A DNA stretch of 6,102 nucleotides from a bacterium (lineage in GTDB: Bacteria; Gemmatimonadota; Gemmatimonadetes; Gemmatimonadales; Gemmatimonadaceae), in assembly GCA_021802745.1 (NCBI GenBank), contig JAJZRK010000194.1, positions 1 through 6,102 on the forward strand. The letters run 5' to 3'. Under the pieces are notes generated by a model, which saw only the letters and a program-made list of their open reading frames with translations, did no database searches and was not told the DNA's origin. Numbering within the stretch: position 1 is the stretch's first letter; each line of letters opens with the position of its first letter. Shown here one piece after another: positions 1 through 5,594 of this stretch. The position numbers and the translations under genes are program-made.

Positions 1-425
1 CCACTCGATAGTGTCGTACGTGTCCGTCGCTTCGTCCGTCTGGCCGGGCCCCGACGGATGGTCAATGATGGGGCGCACGTTCATCCACTTGCCCTCGCTC
101 ATGAACCGGCCGCGCACATCCTGGTACACGACGATGTACTTGTCGCGCATCATGAAGCGGTTCGGGCCGAGCTGCGCCGGGTATTCGGTCTCGCCGTAGG
201 GGGCGATGGAGTAACAGGTGCGCTCCATGACCATCGGATAGATGCGGCCGGGCCCGGCGTCCTTTGGCACATAATAGATGTGAACAGCTTCACGCCGTCG
301 CGCATTGGGATGCGCACGACGTGCTTGGTGTAGTTCGCCTTGATGAATGCGGGGTCGGACTCCTGGGCCGGGAGGGCCGGGGCGGCGAGCAGGAGCAGCG
401 CGGTGAGCGCGCGGACGAGTGTCAT
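1..425 (-). pseudogene. Secreted CocE/NonD family hydrolase (peptidase S15-like), N-terminal part, frameshifted and cut by window edge
   Basis: The ATG at 425-423 opens a signal peptide (MTLVRALTALLLLAAPALPA, probable cleavage before QE), followed by the N-terminal strand of CocE/NonD and S15 hydrolases, with RIPMRDGVKLFTSI visible. After about 50 codons this frame goes wrong and reaches TGA at 152-150. The next frame over (codons in phase with 273-271) continues the family sequence from YVPKDAGPGRIYPMVMERTC, through YIVVYQDVRGRFMSEGKW, to EATDTYDTIEW at the edge, with no stop. One base is therefore missing around 271-276. This is either a real mutation or a sequencing error. Family members are alpha/beta serine hydrolases acting on peptides, esters or acyl amides. 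The Tyr in ERTCYS probably matches the oxyanion-hole Tyr, which is a family inference. The catalytic Ser, Asp and His lie beyond the window, so the substrate cannot be named. About 142 residues are visible of a protein usually around 600 long. There is no strong Shine-Dalgarno sequence. Confidence 0.85.
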
Positions 426-577
426 GGCAGCTCAGGTTGGGGTCGCGGAACGATCTGTCGAATGTGACGGATGACGGCGCCCGAAGAAAGCGGCCCGCGG
501 CAAAGCCAACCCCGTCGCGGACGCCAGCCACCTCGAGAGGCGGAAAGGGTATATGCACTGAAAGACCAGCCTGCCAG

Positions 578-606
578 TTGACGCACGCATTCCATTGAAT
601 AAGTTA
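578..606 (+). promoter_or_regulatory. Probable promoter of the tetR-tolC-emrA-emrB operon
   Basis: TTGACG at 578-583 is a good -35 match. At 16-17 bp downstream lies an AT-rich stretch with only weak -10 candidates (TAAGTT 600-605 or AAGTTA 601-606). This is the most AT-rich part of an otherwise GC-rich intergenic region, and the dyad at 604-621 overlaps its downstream end, as expected for a repressible promoter. The promoter of the divergent hydrolase should also lie in this region. A TATACC at 553-548 on the minus strand is a weak candidate. Confidence 0.4.
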
Positions 607-621
607 CTGACCAGTCAGTAA
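604..621. promoter_or_regulatory. Probable TetR-family operator (18-bp dyad)
   Basis: TTACTGACCAGTCAGTAA has two perfect 8-bp arms (TTACTGAC at 604-611 and GTCAGTAA at 614-621) around a CA centre. Size and symmetry suit a TetR/AcrR homodimer, and it sits 70 bp upstream of the tetR start, at the -10/+1 region of the likely promoter. Binding here would block the whole operon including the repressor gene itself (autoregulation). The link to this repressor is inferred from position. Confidence 0.7.
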
Positions 622-644
622 GGCTGGGCTTCACGCCCAGCCTT
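620..644 (+). terminator. Leader stem-loop with intrinsic-terminator shape (possible attenuator or 5' stabiliser)
   Basis: A perfect 10-bp stem, arms AAGGCTGGGC (620-629) and GCCCAGCCTT (635-644), closes a TTCAC loop and is followed by a short T-rich run (TTTCT at 643-647). It begins on the last two bases of the operator and ends 46 bp before the tetR start. If transcription starts near 611, the hairpin would be at the very 5' end of the operon mRNA. It could terminate or attenuate transcription, protect the 5' end, or stop transcripts coming from either side. The sequence alone cannot separate these. Confidence 0.45.
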
Positions 645-679
645 TCTATGTGTGCCACCCGACCCGACGGTCATCACGC

Positions 680-684
680 GAGGG
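680..684 (+). promoter_or_regulatory. Ribosome binding site that decides the tetR start
   Basis: GAGGG lies 6 nt upstream of the GTG at 691. The other in-frame GTG, at 652, directly follows the leader stem-loop and has no purine-rich stretch before it, so 691 is preferred. Confidence 0.55.
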
Positions 685-690
685 CCGCGA

Positions 691-1347
691 GTGTCCATCA
701 CCCAGACTGCCCCCGATCCACGCTGGCGCCGCCTTCCCGGCGAGCGCCCGCACCAGCTCATCGAGGCCGCACTCGACGTCTTTTCCCAGTTCGGCTACAA
801 CGCGGCCAAGCTCGATGATATCGCGCACCGCGCCGGTGTCTCCAAAGGGACCATCTACCTCTACTTCGCCAGCAAGGAAGAGCTCTTCAAGGCCGTCGTG
901 AACGACGTCATCGCCGCGCAGCTCCGCGACGCGCATCAGGGGCCGCCCGCGCAATCGGCAAGCGCCGCGCTCGAGCGCGCGCTTCGTGCGAACTGGGCCT
1001 TCACCACCCATCCGCGGTTTGACGGCTGGTTTCGCATTCTCATCGCCGAGCTTCCCAAGCATCAGGACCTGCTCGCGTTCTATAACCGCGAAGTAATTGA
1101 CCGGGCGTGGGCGATGCTCGAAACGGTCATCGCGCGCGGCGTCGCTTCGGGCGAATTCCGCAACATCGAACCCCGCCTCGCCGTCGGCCTCGCCAATTCG
1201 CTCGTCATCATGCACCGGCACTGGATCAGCGCCTGCTCGATCCGTCCGGAGTATCAGTCGCGCGACCGCCAGCAATTGATTGACGTCATCGTGGACTTCG
1301 CACTCGCCGCGCTCCGCAATCCCGCGTTCAACCGCCCCGCCTCATGA
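691..1347 (+). CDS. TetR/AcrR family transcriptional repressor of the efflux operon
   Basis: The protein is 218 aa from GTG 691, a normal TetR length; a start at GTG 652 would add 13 residues. The DNA-binding domain spans roughly residues 21-70 (HQLIEAALDVFSQFGYNAAK onward). The helix-turn-helix is at about 39-60, with the family signature LDDIAHRAGVSKGTIYLYF followed by ASKEELF. The C-terminal ligand and dimer domain contains FRILIAELPKHQDLLAFYNR and GVASGEFR, typical of regulators next to efflux pumps. Its last codons overlap the tolC-like gene in an ATGA (1344-1347), so the two are probably translationally coupled. Because the repressor is the first gene of the operon and a dyad lies just upstream, it most likely represses itself and the pump until a pump substrate binds. 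The inducer cannot be read from the sequence. Confidence 0.93.
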   Translation: MSITQTAPDPRWRRLPGERPHQLIEAALDVFSQFGYNAAKLDDIAHRAGVSKGTIYLYFASKEELFKAVVNDVIAAQLRDAHQGPPAQSASAALERALRANWAFTTHPRFDGWFRILIAELPKHQDLLAFYNREVIDRAWAMLETVIARGVASGEFRNIEPRLAVGLANSLVIMHRHWISACSIRPEYQSRDRQQLIDVIVDFALAALRNPAFNRPAS

Positions 1348-2681
1348 TCCGGACCCGCTCTCTCCTTCGTGCCGCACTGGTGCTGCTCCCCGGCGCCGCG
1401 GCCGCCCAGGCCCCGGTCACGCTCACGCTCGGCGGCGCCGCCCGCCTCGCCGCCTCGCAGGGCGGCGCCGCGACCATCGCGCGCACGCGCGTCGCGCAGG
1501 CCGATGCCCGCGTTCGCCAGGCGCGCTCGCTGCTCTTCCCCACCATCTCCGCCAGCGCCGGCCGGAATCAGCGCAACCAGAACACCGCCACCTTCGGCTT
1601 CTCGTTCCGCGACGCCACCGGCAAGCCGGTTTTCGACCCGAACGGCGAGATCATCCCGCCGGTCACGGTGCTCGACCTGCGCGGCCGCGCCCAGGCGAAC
1701 CTCCTCGACTTCTCCGTCGCGGCGAAGCTCGGCACCGTGCGCCAGCAGGTGCGTGTGGCGGAAGCCGAGGCGGCCGGCGCCGGCGACCAGGCCGCGGCGC
1801 TCGCCGCCGCCATGTACGTCCGCGCGGTGCGAGCCGACGCCGTGCTCAGCGCGCGCCTCGCCGACTCCACCCTCGCCGCCGAGCTGCTCGCCATTGCCCG
1901 CGACCAGGTGCAGGCCGGAGTTGGCGTGGCGCTCGACGTCACGCGCGCGCGCAGCCAGCTCTCGCAGGCCCACGCCCAGCTGATCGGCGCCCGCGCCGAT
2001 CGCGACCGCGCCCGGCTCGAACTCCGCCGCATCACCGGCCTCGATGCCGGCGTCGAACTCGTGCTCAGCGATTCCCTGATGGCCCTGCCGTTCGACGCGA
2101 CCCTACCAACGGCCGACGAGGGAACGCGCATTGCGCTTGCGCATCGCGCCGACATCCGGGCCGTGGACGAGCAGAAGATCGCTGCCGAGCGTACCGTGGC
2201 GGCAACGCGCCTCGAACGCCTCCCGACGCTTGGGGTGTTCGGCGACCAGGGGGTGATCGGTCCGTCCAGCGCGCACCTGCTCAACACGTACACATGGGGC
2301 GTGCAGGTGTCGGTGCCCATCTTCGACGGGTTCCGGCGCGAGGGCCGGCTGCAGGAGCAGCACGCGCAGGTCCGCGAGGCCGACGCCCGGCGCCGTGACC
2401 TCGAGGCTCAAGTCGCCATTGACGTGCGCGCCGCCCTGCTCGACCTCGCCACGGCGCGCGAGATGCTCGCGGCGGCGGATGACCGCCTCGCGCTCGCGCA
2501 GCAGGAGCTCGACCAGGCGCGCGCCCGTTTCACCGCTGGCGTCTCGGGCAACGCCGACGTCATCACCGCCTCGCTGGGCATCAACGCCGCCCGCACGCTG
2601 GTCGTGGATGCGCGCGCGTCGTACCAGGCCGCGCGCGTGACGCTGGCGCGCGCCGAGGGCACCGTCACCGACCTGCCGTAA
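1344..2681 (+). CDS. TolC-family outer membrane efflux channel
   Basis: The 445-aa product forms the outer-membrane channel and periplasmic tunnel of a tripartite pump. The signal peptide is residues 1 to about 21 (MIRTRSLLRAALVLLPGAAA, probable cleavage before QAP). No lipobox Cys follows, so it is TolC-like rather than an OprM/NodT-type lipoprotein. The family's internal duplication is visible. The first OEP repeat covers about 25-235 and the second about 255-440. Matching helix segments are VQAGVGVALDVTRARSQL (189-206) and FTAGVSGNADVITASLGI (396-413), and matching strand segments are LLFPTISASAG (63-73) and YTWGVQVSVPIFDGF (316-330). Long Ala/Arg/Gln-rich coiled-coil helices lie between them. 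Translation starts in the ATGA overlap with tetR, with no separate ribosome binding site. Placing the channel before the adaptor and transporter makes the pump self-contained. Confidence 0.94.
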   Translation: MIRTRSLLRAALVLLPGAAAAQAPVTLTLGGAARLAASQGGAATIARTRVAQADARVRQARSLLFPTISASAGRNQRNQNTATFGFSFRDATGKPVFDPNGEIIPPVTVLDLRGRAQANLLDFSVAAKLGTVRQQVRVAEAEAAGAGDQAAALAAAMYVRAVRADAVLSARLADSTLAAELLAIARDQVQAGVGVALDVTRARSQLSQAHAQLIGARADRDRARLELRRITGLDAGVELVLSDSLMALPFDATLPTADEGTRIALAHRADIRAVDEQKIAAERTVAATRLERLPTLGVFGDQGVIGPSSAHLLNTYTWGVQVSVPIFDGFRREGRLQEQHAQVREADARRRDLEAQVAIDVRAALLDLATAREMLAAADDRLALAQQELDQARARFTAGVSGNADVITASLGINAARTLVVDARASYQAARVTLARAEGTVTDLP

Positions 2682-2745
2682 TCGCGAATCGTGATCATCA
2701 ATCGCCGTACTGAATCGCAATCCTGAGTCCCAATCCCCCAATCGC
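2680..2745. repeat. Degenerate AATC-based short tandem repeat filling the tolC-emrA spacer
   Basis: AATC recurs at 2680, 2687, 2700, 2713, 2719, 2732 and 2740, with spacings of 7, 13, 13, 6, 13 and 8, close to multiples of 6.5-7. On the minus strand it reads as a run of GATTNNN units. It begins at the tolC stop codon and ends directly at the emrA ATG, so the whole spacer is repeat and has no visible Shine-Dalgarno sequence. GATT-based heptamer runs like this occur between genes in some GC-rich genomes; that is general recollection, not a search. Confidence 0.55.
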
Positions 2746-3789
2746 ATGAAGAAGCCCCTTATTCCAACCGTTGCCGTCGCCGTCGCTGGTGTCCTGTTCT
2801 GGGTGGGCAAGACCACCCTGTACAACCGGGCGCACGAGAGCACGGACAACGCACAGGTGGACGGCGCCATTGTCCCCGTGCTTGCCAAGGTCGGCGGCTA
2901 CGTGTCGCAGCTCTCCGTCGGCGAGAACCAGCCGGTGAAGGAAGGCGACCTGCTCGTGCGCCTCGACACCGCGGAGTACGCCGTGCGCGTCGAGCAGGCG
3001 CAGGCCGAGTATGACGCCGCGGCGTCGGTGGCGGGCGGGCGCGGCGTCAGCGGCCAGGCCGATGCGCAGCTCACGAACGCGGCGAGCCAGCGGCAGGTGG
3101 TTGCCGCGCAGATTGACGCCGCGCGCGCGCAGGTCGCCAAGGCCACCGCCGATCTCGCGCGTGCCAAGGAACTGGTGGGGCGGCAGATCGTGAGCCGGCA
3201 GCAGCTCGACGCCGCGCAGTCGGCCTACGACCAGGCGACGGCCAGCCTGCTCGCCGTCGAACGGCAGGCTCGGTCGGCCGATGCGCAGTTCACCAGCGCG
3301 CAGGCCGGATCGCGCCTCGCCGACGCGCGACTCGCCGGCGCCCGCGCCGTGCTGGAGAACGCCAAGCTGCAGCTCGCGTACACGAGCATCCACGCCCCGC
3401 TCACCGGCGTCGTGTCGAAGAAGCAGGTGGAAGTGGGCCAGCTCGTTTCCCCGGGGCAGCCCCTCCTGACCATCGTGGACGCGACGCACACGTGGGTGAC
3501 GGCGAACTTCAAGGAGACGCAGCTCGCCGACATGCGCATTGGGCAGCCTGTGGAGCTCGAGCTCGACACGTACCCGGACTGCGACGCCGAGGGCAAGGTG
3601 GAGAGCGTCGGCGCAGCCACCGGCGCGCGCTTCGCGCTGCTCCCGCCCGACAACGCCACGGGGAATTTCACCAAGGTCGTGCAGCGCGTGCCGGTGCGGA
3701 TTGCCGTGACCAAGGCGTGCGGCGACGACCGTCCGTTGCGCCCCGGCATGAGCGTCATTGTGCACGTGAGGGTAGACGGTGGACGGTAG
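2746..3789 (+). CDS. emrA: EmrA/HlyD family periplasmic adaptor (membrane fusion protein)
   Basis: The 347-aa product links the MFS transporter to the outer-membrane channel. One N-terminal membrane anchor (about residues 5-21) is followed by the first half of the lipoyl domain (TDNAQVDGAIVPVLAKVGGY, 33-52, then GENQPVKEGDLLVRLD). A long Ala/Gln-rich coiled coil spans about 76-207, and the second lipoyl half contains IHAPLTGVVSKKQVEVGQLV (215-234). A beta-barrel region follows, carrying the EmrA/VceA hallmark LLPPDNATGNFTKVVQRVPV (298-317). ATG 2746 gives the usual MKKP-like start but has no Shine-Dalgarno sequence; it abuts the AATC repeat. The last five residues (VDGGR) and the TAG stop are encoded by the heptamer array that begins at 3771, so the original C-terminus may have been altered there. 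The gene symbol is assigned by family and by the emrB neighbour. Confidence 0.94.
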   Translation: MKKPLIPTVAVAVAGVLFWVGKTTLYNRAHESTDNAQVDGAIVPVLAKVGGYVSQLSVGENQPVKEGDLLVRLDTAEYAVRVEQAQAEYDAAASVAGGRGVSGQADAQLTNAASQRQVVAAQIDAARAQVAKATADLARAKELVGRQIVSRQQLDAAQSAYDQATASLLAVERQARSADAQFTSAQAGSRLADARLAGARAVLENAKLQLAYTSIHAPLTGVVSKKQVEVGQLVSPGQPLLTIVDATHTWVTANFKETQLADMRIGQPVELELDTYPDCDAEGKVESVGAATGARFALLPPDNATGNFTKVVQRVPVRIAVTKACGDDRPLRPGMSVIVHVRVDGGR

Positions 3790-3826
3790 ACGGTCGACGG
3801 TCGACGGTCGACGGACGACCGTCCAC
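3771..3826 (+). repeat. Left arm of heptamer array (GGTNGAC units), overlapping the end of emrA
   Basis: Six consecutive exact 7-bp GGTNGAC units run from 3771 to 3812. Three of them (3771-3791) alternate GGTAGAC/GGTGGAC/GGTAGAC, and the next three are GGTCGAC. Degenerate units GGACGAC and CGTCCAC continue to 3826. The arm contains the emrA stop codon (3787-3789). Positions 3771-3791 are perfectly complementary to 3884-3904 in the right arm, giving a 21-bp inverted repeat. A 36-bp non-repeat spacer (3827-3862) separates the arms. Confidence 0.9.
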
Positions 3827-3862
3827 GCCGGGGCGTCTCGCACCCTCGGTTCGCCACCGACC

Positions 3863-3939
3863 GTCCACCGTCTGCTGTCCACGGTCTACCGTCCACCGTC
3901 TACCGTCCACCGTCCACCGTCTACCGTCCACCGTCTGTC
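3863..3939 (+). repeat. Right arm of heptamer array (GTCYACC units) upstream of emrB
   Basis: Eleven 7-bp units run without a break from 3863 to 3939. Eight are exact GTCCACC or GTCTACC; the second, third and last are GTCTGCT, GTCCACG and GTCTGTC. They are the reverse complement of the left-arm units, so the array is inverted about its centre. It ends 7 bp before the emrB ATG and fills the position where a ribosome binding site would be expected. The last bases before the ATG are pyrimidines. Heptameric tandem repeats between genes are known from cyanobacteria (STRR elements); no relationship is claimed. Confidence 0.9.
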
Positions 3940-3946
3940 TCTCTCC

Positions 3947-5509
3947 ATGCCCCCCACGCCCGACCGCTACCAGCACAAATACCTCATCGCCGCCGCCGTC
4001 ACGATGGCGGCGGTGCTCGAGCTCATTGATACGTCCATCGTGAACGTTGCCATTCCCCACATGATGGGAAACCTCGGCGCGACGCTCGACGAGATCTCAT
4101 GGGTGAGTGTCGGCTACATCATCGCCAACGTCATCGTCATCCCGATGTCCGCCTGGCTCTCGGCGTATTTCGGGAGGAAGCGCTACCTCACCGCCTCGAT
4201 TCTCCTGTTCGTCACGGCGTCGTTCTTTTGCGGCGCCTCCACGACGCTCTGGGGGCTCGTCCTCTGGCGCGTCGTGCAGGGGATCGGCGGCGGCGCGCTG
4301 CTCTCCACCGCACAATCCACGCTCTGGGAGGCGTTCCCGCCGCACGAGGTGGGCATCGGCCAGGCGATCTTCGGCGTTGGCGTGATGGTGGGGCCGACGC
4401 TCGGCCCGACGCTGGGCGGCTACATCGTGGACAACTGGAACTGGCCCTGGATCTTCTACATCAACCTGCCGCTCGGGCTCATCGCCGCCGGGCTCGTATG
4501 GACGTACGTCACGGATTCCGAGCATCAGGTGCGCGCCGACAAGGTGGACTGGCTCGGCATCGCCCTGCTCACGGTGGCCATCGGCTCGCTGCAGTGGATG
4601 CTCGAGCGCGGCGAACGCTACGACTGGTTCGACTCCGGCTTCGTGACGACGCTGGCCGTCGTCTCGGCCACCGCGTTCAGCTGGCTCGTCTGGCACGAGC
4701 TGCACACCGATGAGCCGGTCATCAACTTCCACCTGCTCAACAACCGGCAGCTCTCCACCGGCGTGCTGATGGGGGCCGTCCTCGGCTTCGCGCTTTTCGG
4801 GTCGGTGTTCGTGCTCCCGATCTTCCTGCAGAGCCTGCACGGACTCACCGCCAACCAGACCGGCCTCGTCATCCTGCCCGGCGCCATCGCGTCGGCGGTC
4901 ACGATGGCCATCATGGGACGCCGCCTGCGAATGCTGCCGGACGGCCGGCCCGTGATCCTGCTCGGCGCGTCGCTGTTCGGCGTCTGCATGTACCTGCTCG
5001 CGTTCCTGTCGCTCGACAGCGGTGCGCACGACCTGTTCTGGCCGCTGATCCTGCGCGGCGTGGCGCTGGGCATGATGTTCATCCCGCTCAACGCCATTGC
5101 GCTCGCCGAACTCGCGCCGCGCGACATGGCGAACGGCACGGGGCTGTTCAACCTCACCCGGCAGCTCGGCGGCTCCATCGGGATCGCGGTGATGGCCACG
5201 ACGCTCAGCCACATCACGAAGTCGAAGAAGGCCCTCCTCGCCGACCACCTCGTGGCCACCGCGCCCGACGTGCAGGCGCGCATGGACGTGCTGACCCACG
5301 CCCTCGCGGCCAAGGGGGCGAGCCTGCCGGTGGCGCACCAGCAGGCGTTGATGATCATGGACCGGGCCGTCGGCGTGCAGGCGAGCGTGCTCGCCTTTTC
5401 GCGCATCTACTGGATCAGCGGTTTCGTGCTGCTCGCGTCCATGCCCCTGATGCTCTTTTGGCACAACGGCAAGCCGCGGGGCATGGTGCTGCAGGACAGC
5501 GGGCACTAG
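3947..5509 (+). CDS. emrB: EmrB/QacA-type MFS multidrug transporter (DHA2 family, 14 TMS)
   Basis: From ATG 3947 the product is 520 aa, typical for DHA2 proton-drug antiporters with 14 membrane helices. Visible motifs are TM1 ELIDTSIVNVAIP with Asp28 (motif D1), the loop 2-3 motif A as SAYFGRKRYL (72-81), TM4 motif B WRVVQGIGGG with Arg108, and TM5 motif C as GVMVGPTLGPTLGG (145-158). The family segment NWPWIFYINLPLG (165-177) follows. LTRQLGGSIGIAVMA comes before the late helices, and a longer hydrophilic loop precedes the last one, as in EmrB. It exports hydrophobic toxic compounds across the inner membrane into the EmrA-TolC conduit; substrates cannot be predicted. The reading frame stays open upstream to a GTG at 3779, but those 56 residues are pure repeat translation (STVHRPP-like), so the family-consistent ATG is preferred although it lacks a Shine-Dalgarno sequence. 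Confidence 0.95.
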   Translation: MPPTPDRYQHKYLIAAAVTMAAVLELIDTSIVNVAIPHMMGNLGATLDEISWVSVGYIIANVIVIPMSAWLSAYFGRKRYLTASILLFVTASFFCGASTTLWGLVLWRVVQGIGGGALLSTAQSTLWEAFPPHEVGIGQAIFGVGVMVGPTLGPTLGGYIVDNWNWPWIFYINLPLGLIAAGLVWTYVTDSEHQVRADKVDWLGIALLTVAIGSLQWMLERGERYDWFDSGFVTTLAVVSATAFSWLVWHELHTDEPVINFHLLNNRQLSTGVLMGAVLGFALFGSVFVLPIFLQSLHGLTANQTGLVILPGAIASAVTMAIMGRRLRMLPDGRPVILLGASLFGVCMYLLAFLSLDSGAHDLFWPLILRGVALGMMFIPLNAIALAELAPRDMANGTGLFNLTRQLGGSIGIAVMATTLSHITKSKKALLADHLVATAPDVQARMDVLTHALAAKGASLPVAHQQALMIMDRAVGVQASVLAFSRIYWISGFVLLASMPLMLFWHNGKPRGMVLQDSGH

Positions 5510-5540
5510 TCCAGCGCTCGACCCCCCTCGCGCGTTGGAC
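5509..5540 (+). terminator. Weak stem-loop after the emrB stop, possible operon end
   Basis: GTCCAGCGC (5509-5517) can pair with GCGTTGGAC (5532-5540) over 9 bp including one G-U, with a 14-nt loop. It begins on the last base of the emrB stop. There is no T-tract, so it would need a factor for termination or serve only as an mRNA 3' structure. Confidence 0.3.
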
Positions 5541-5583
5541 CGGCGGCTGGCATTCTAGTCTCGTACCCTGACGCGGCCCCAAC

Positions 5584-5590
5584 GGAGAGG
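5584..5590 (+). promoter_or_regulatory. Ribosome binding site supporting a GTG start at 5595
   Basis: GGAGAGG, the clearest Shine-Dalgarno sequence in the window, has its GGAG core 7 nt before GTG 5595. An in-frame TAG at 5556-5558 excludes starts farther upstream. Confidence 0.7.
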
Positions 5591-5594
5591 CCCC

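Noticed and set aside
58..333. Plus-strand open frame opposite the hydrolase
   Set aside because: The minus strand carries clear CocE/NonD sequence across this interval; the plus frame has no domain or ribosome binding site.
652..690. GTG 652 as the tetR start
   Set aside because: It directly follows the stem-loop without a Shine-Dalgarno sequence. GTG 691 has GAGGG at a 6-nt distance and gives a normal N-terminus. It is not fully excluded.
1280..2398. Plus-strand Arg/Pro-rich open frame of 372 codons overlapping tetR and the tolC-like gene
   Set aside because: It is an out-of-frame reading of the channel gene, with the low-complexity Arg/Pro/Ala content typical of GC-rich shadows.
2698..3882. 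Minus-strand open frame of 394 codons opposite emrA, extending into the repeat
   Set aside because: It is a shadow of emrA; its first residues are translated repeat, and it shows no recognisable domain or ribosome binding site.
3771..3939. CRISPR array
   Set aside because: The units are 7 bp, directly adjacent and without unique spacers, and the two halves are inverted. No cas gene is present.
4097..5506. Long minus-strand open frame of 469 codons opposite emrB
   Set aside because: Its composition (Arg/His/Glu/Asp-rich, no domain) is that of the complement of a GC-rich membrane-protein gene. The plus strand has unmistakable MFS motifs.
5535..5561. Promoter for the LTxxQ gene (TTGGAC, then TAGTCT)
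   Set aside because: The spacing is only 15 bp, the -10 match is poor, and the -35 overlaps the stem-loop after emrB.
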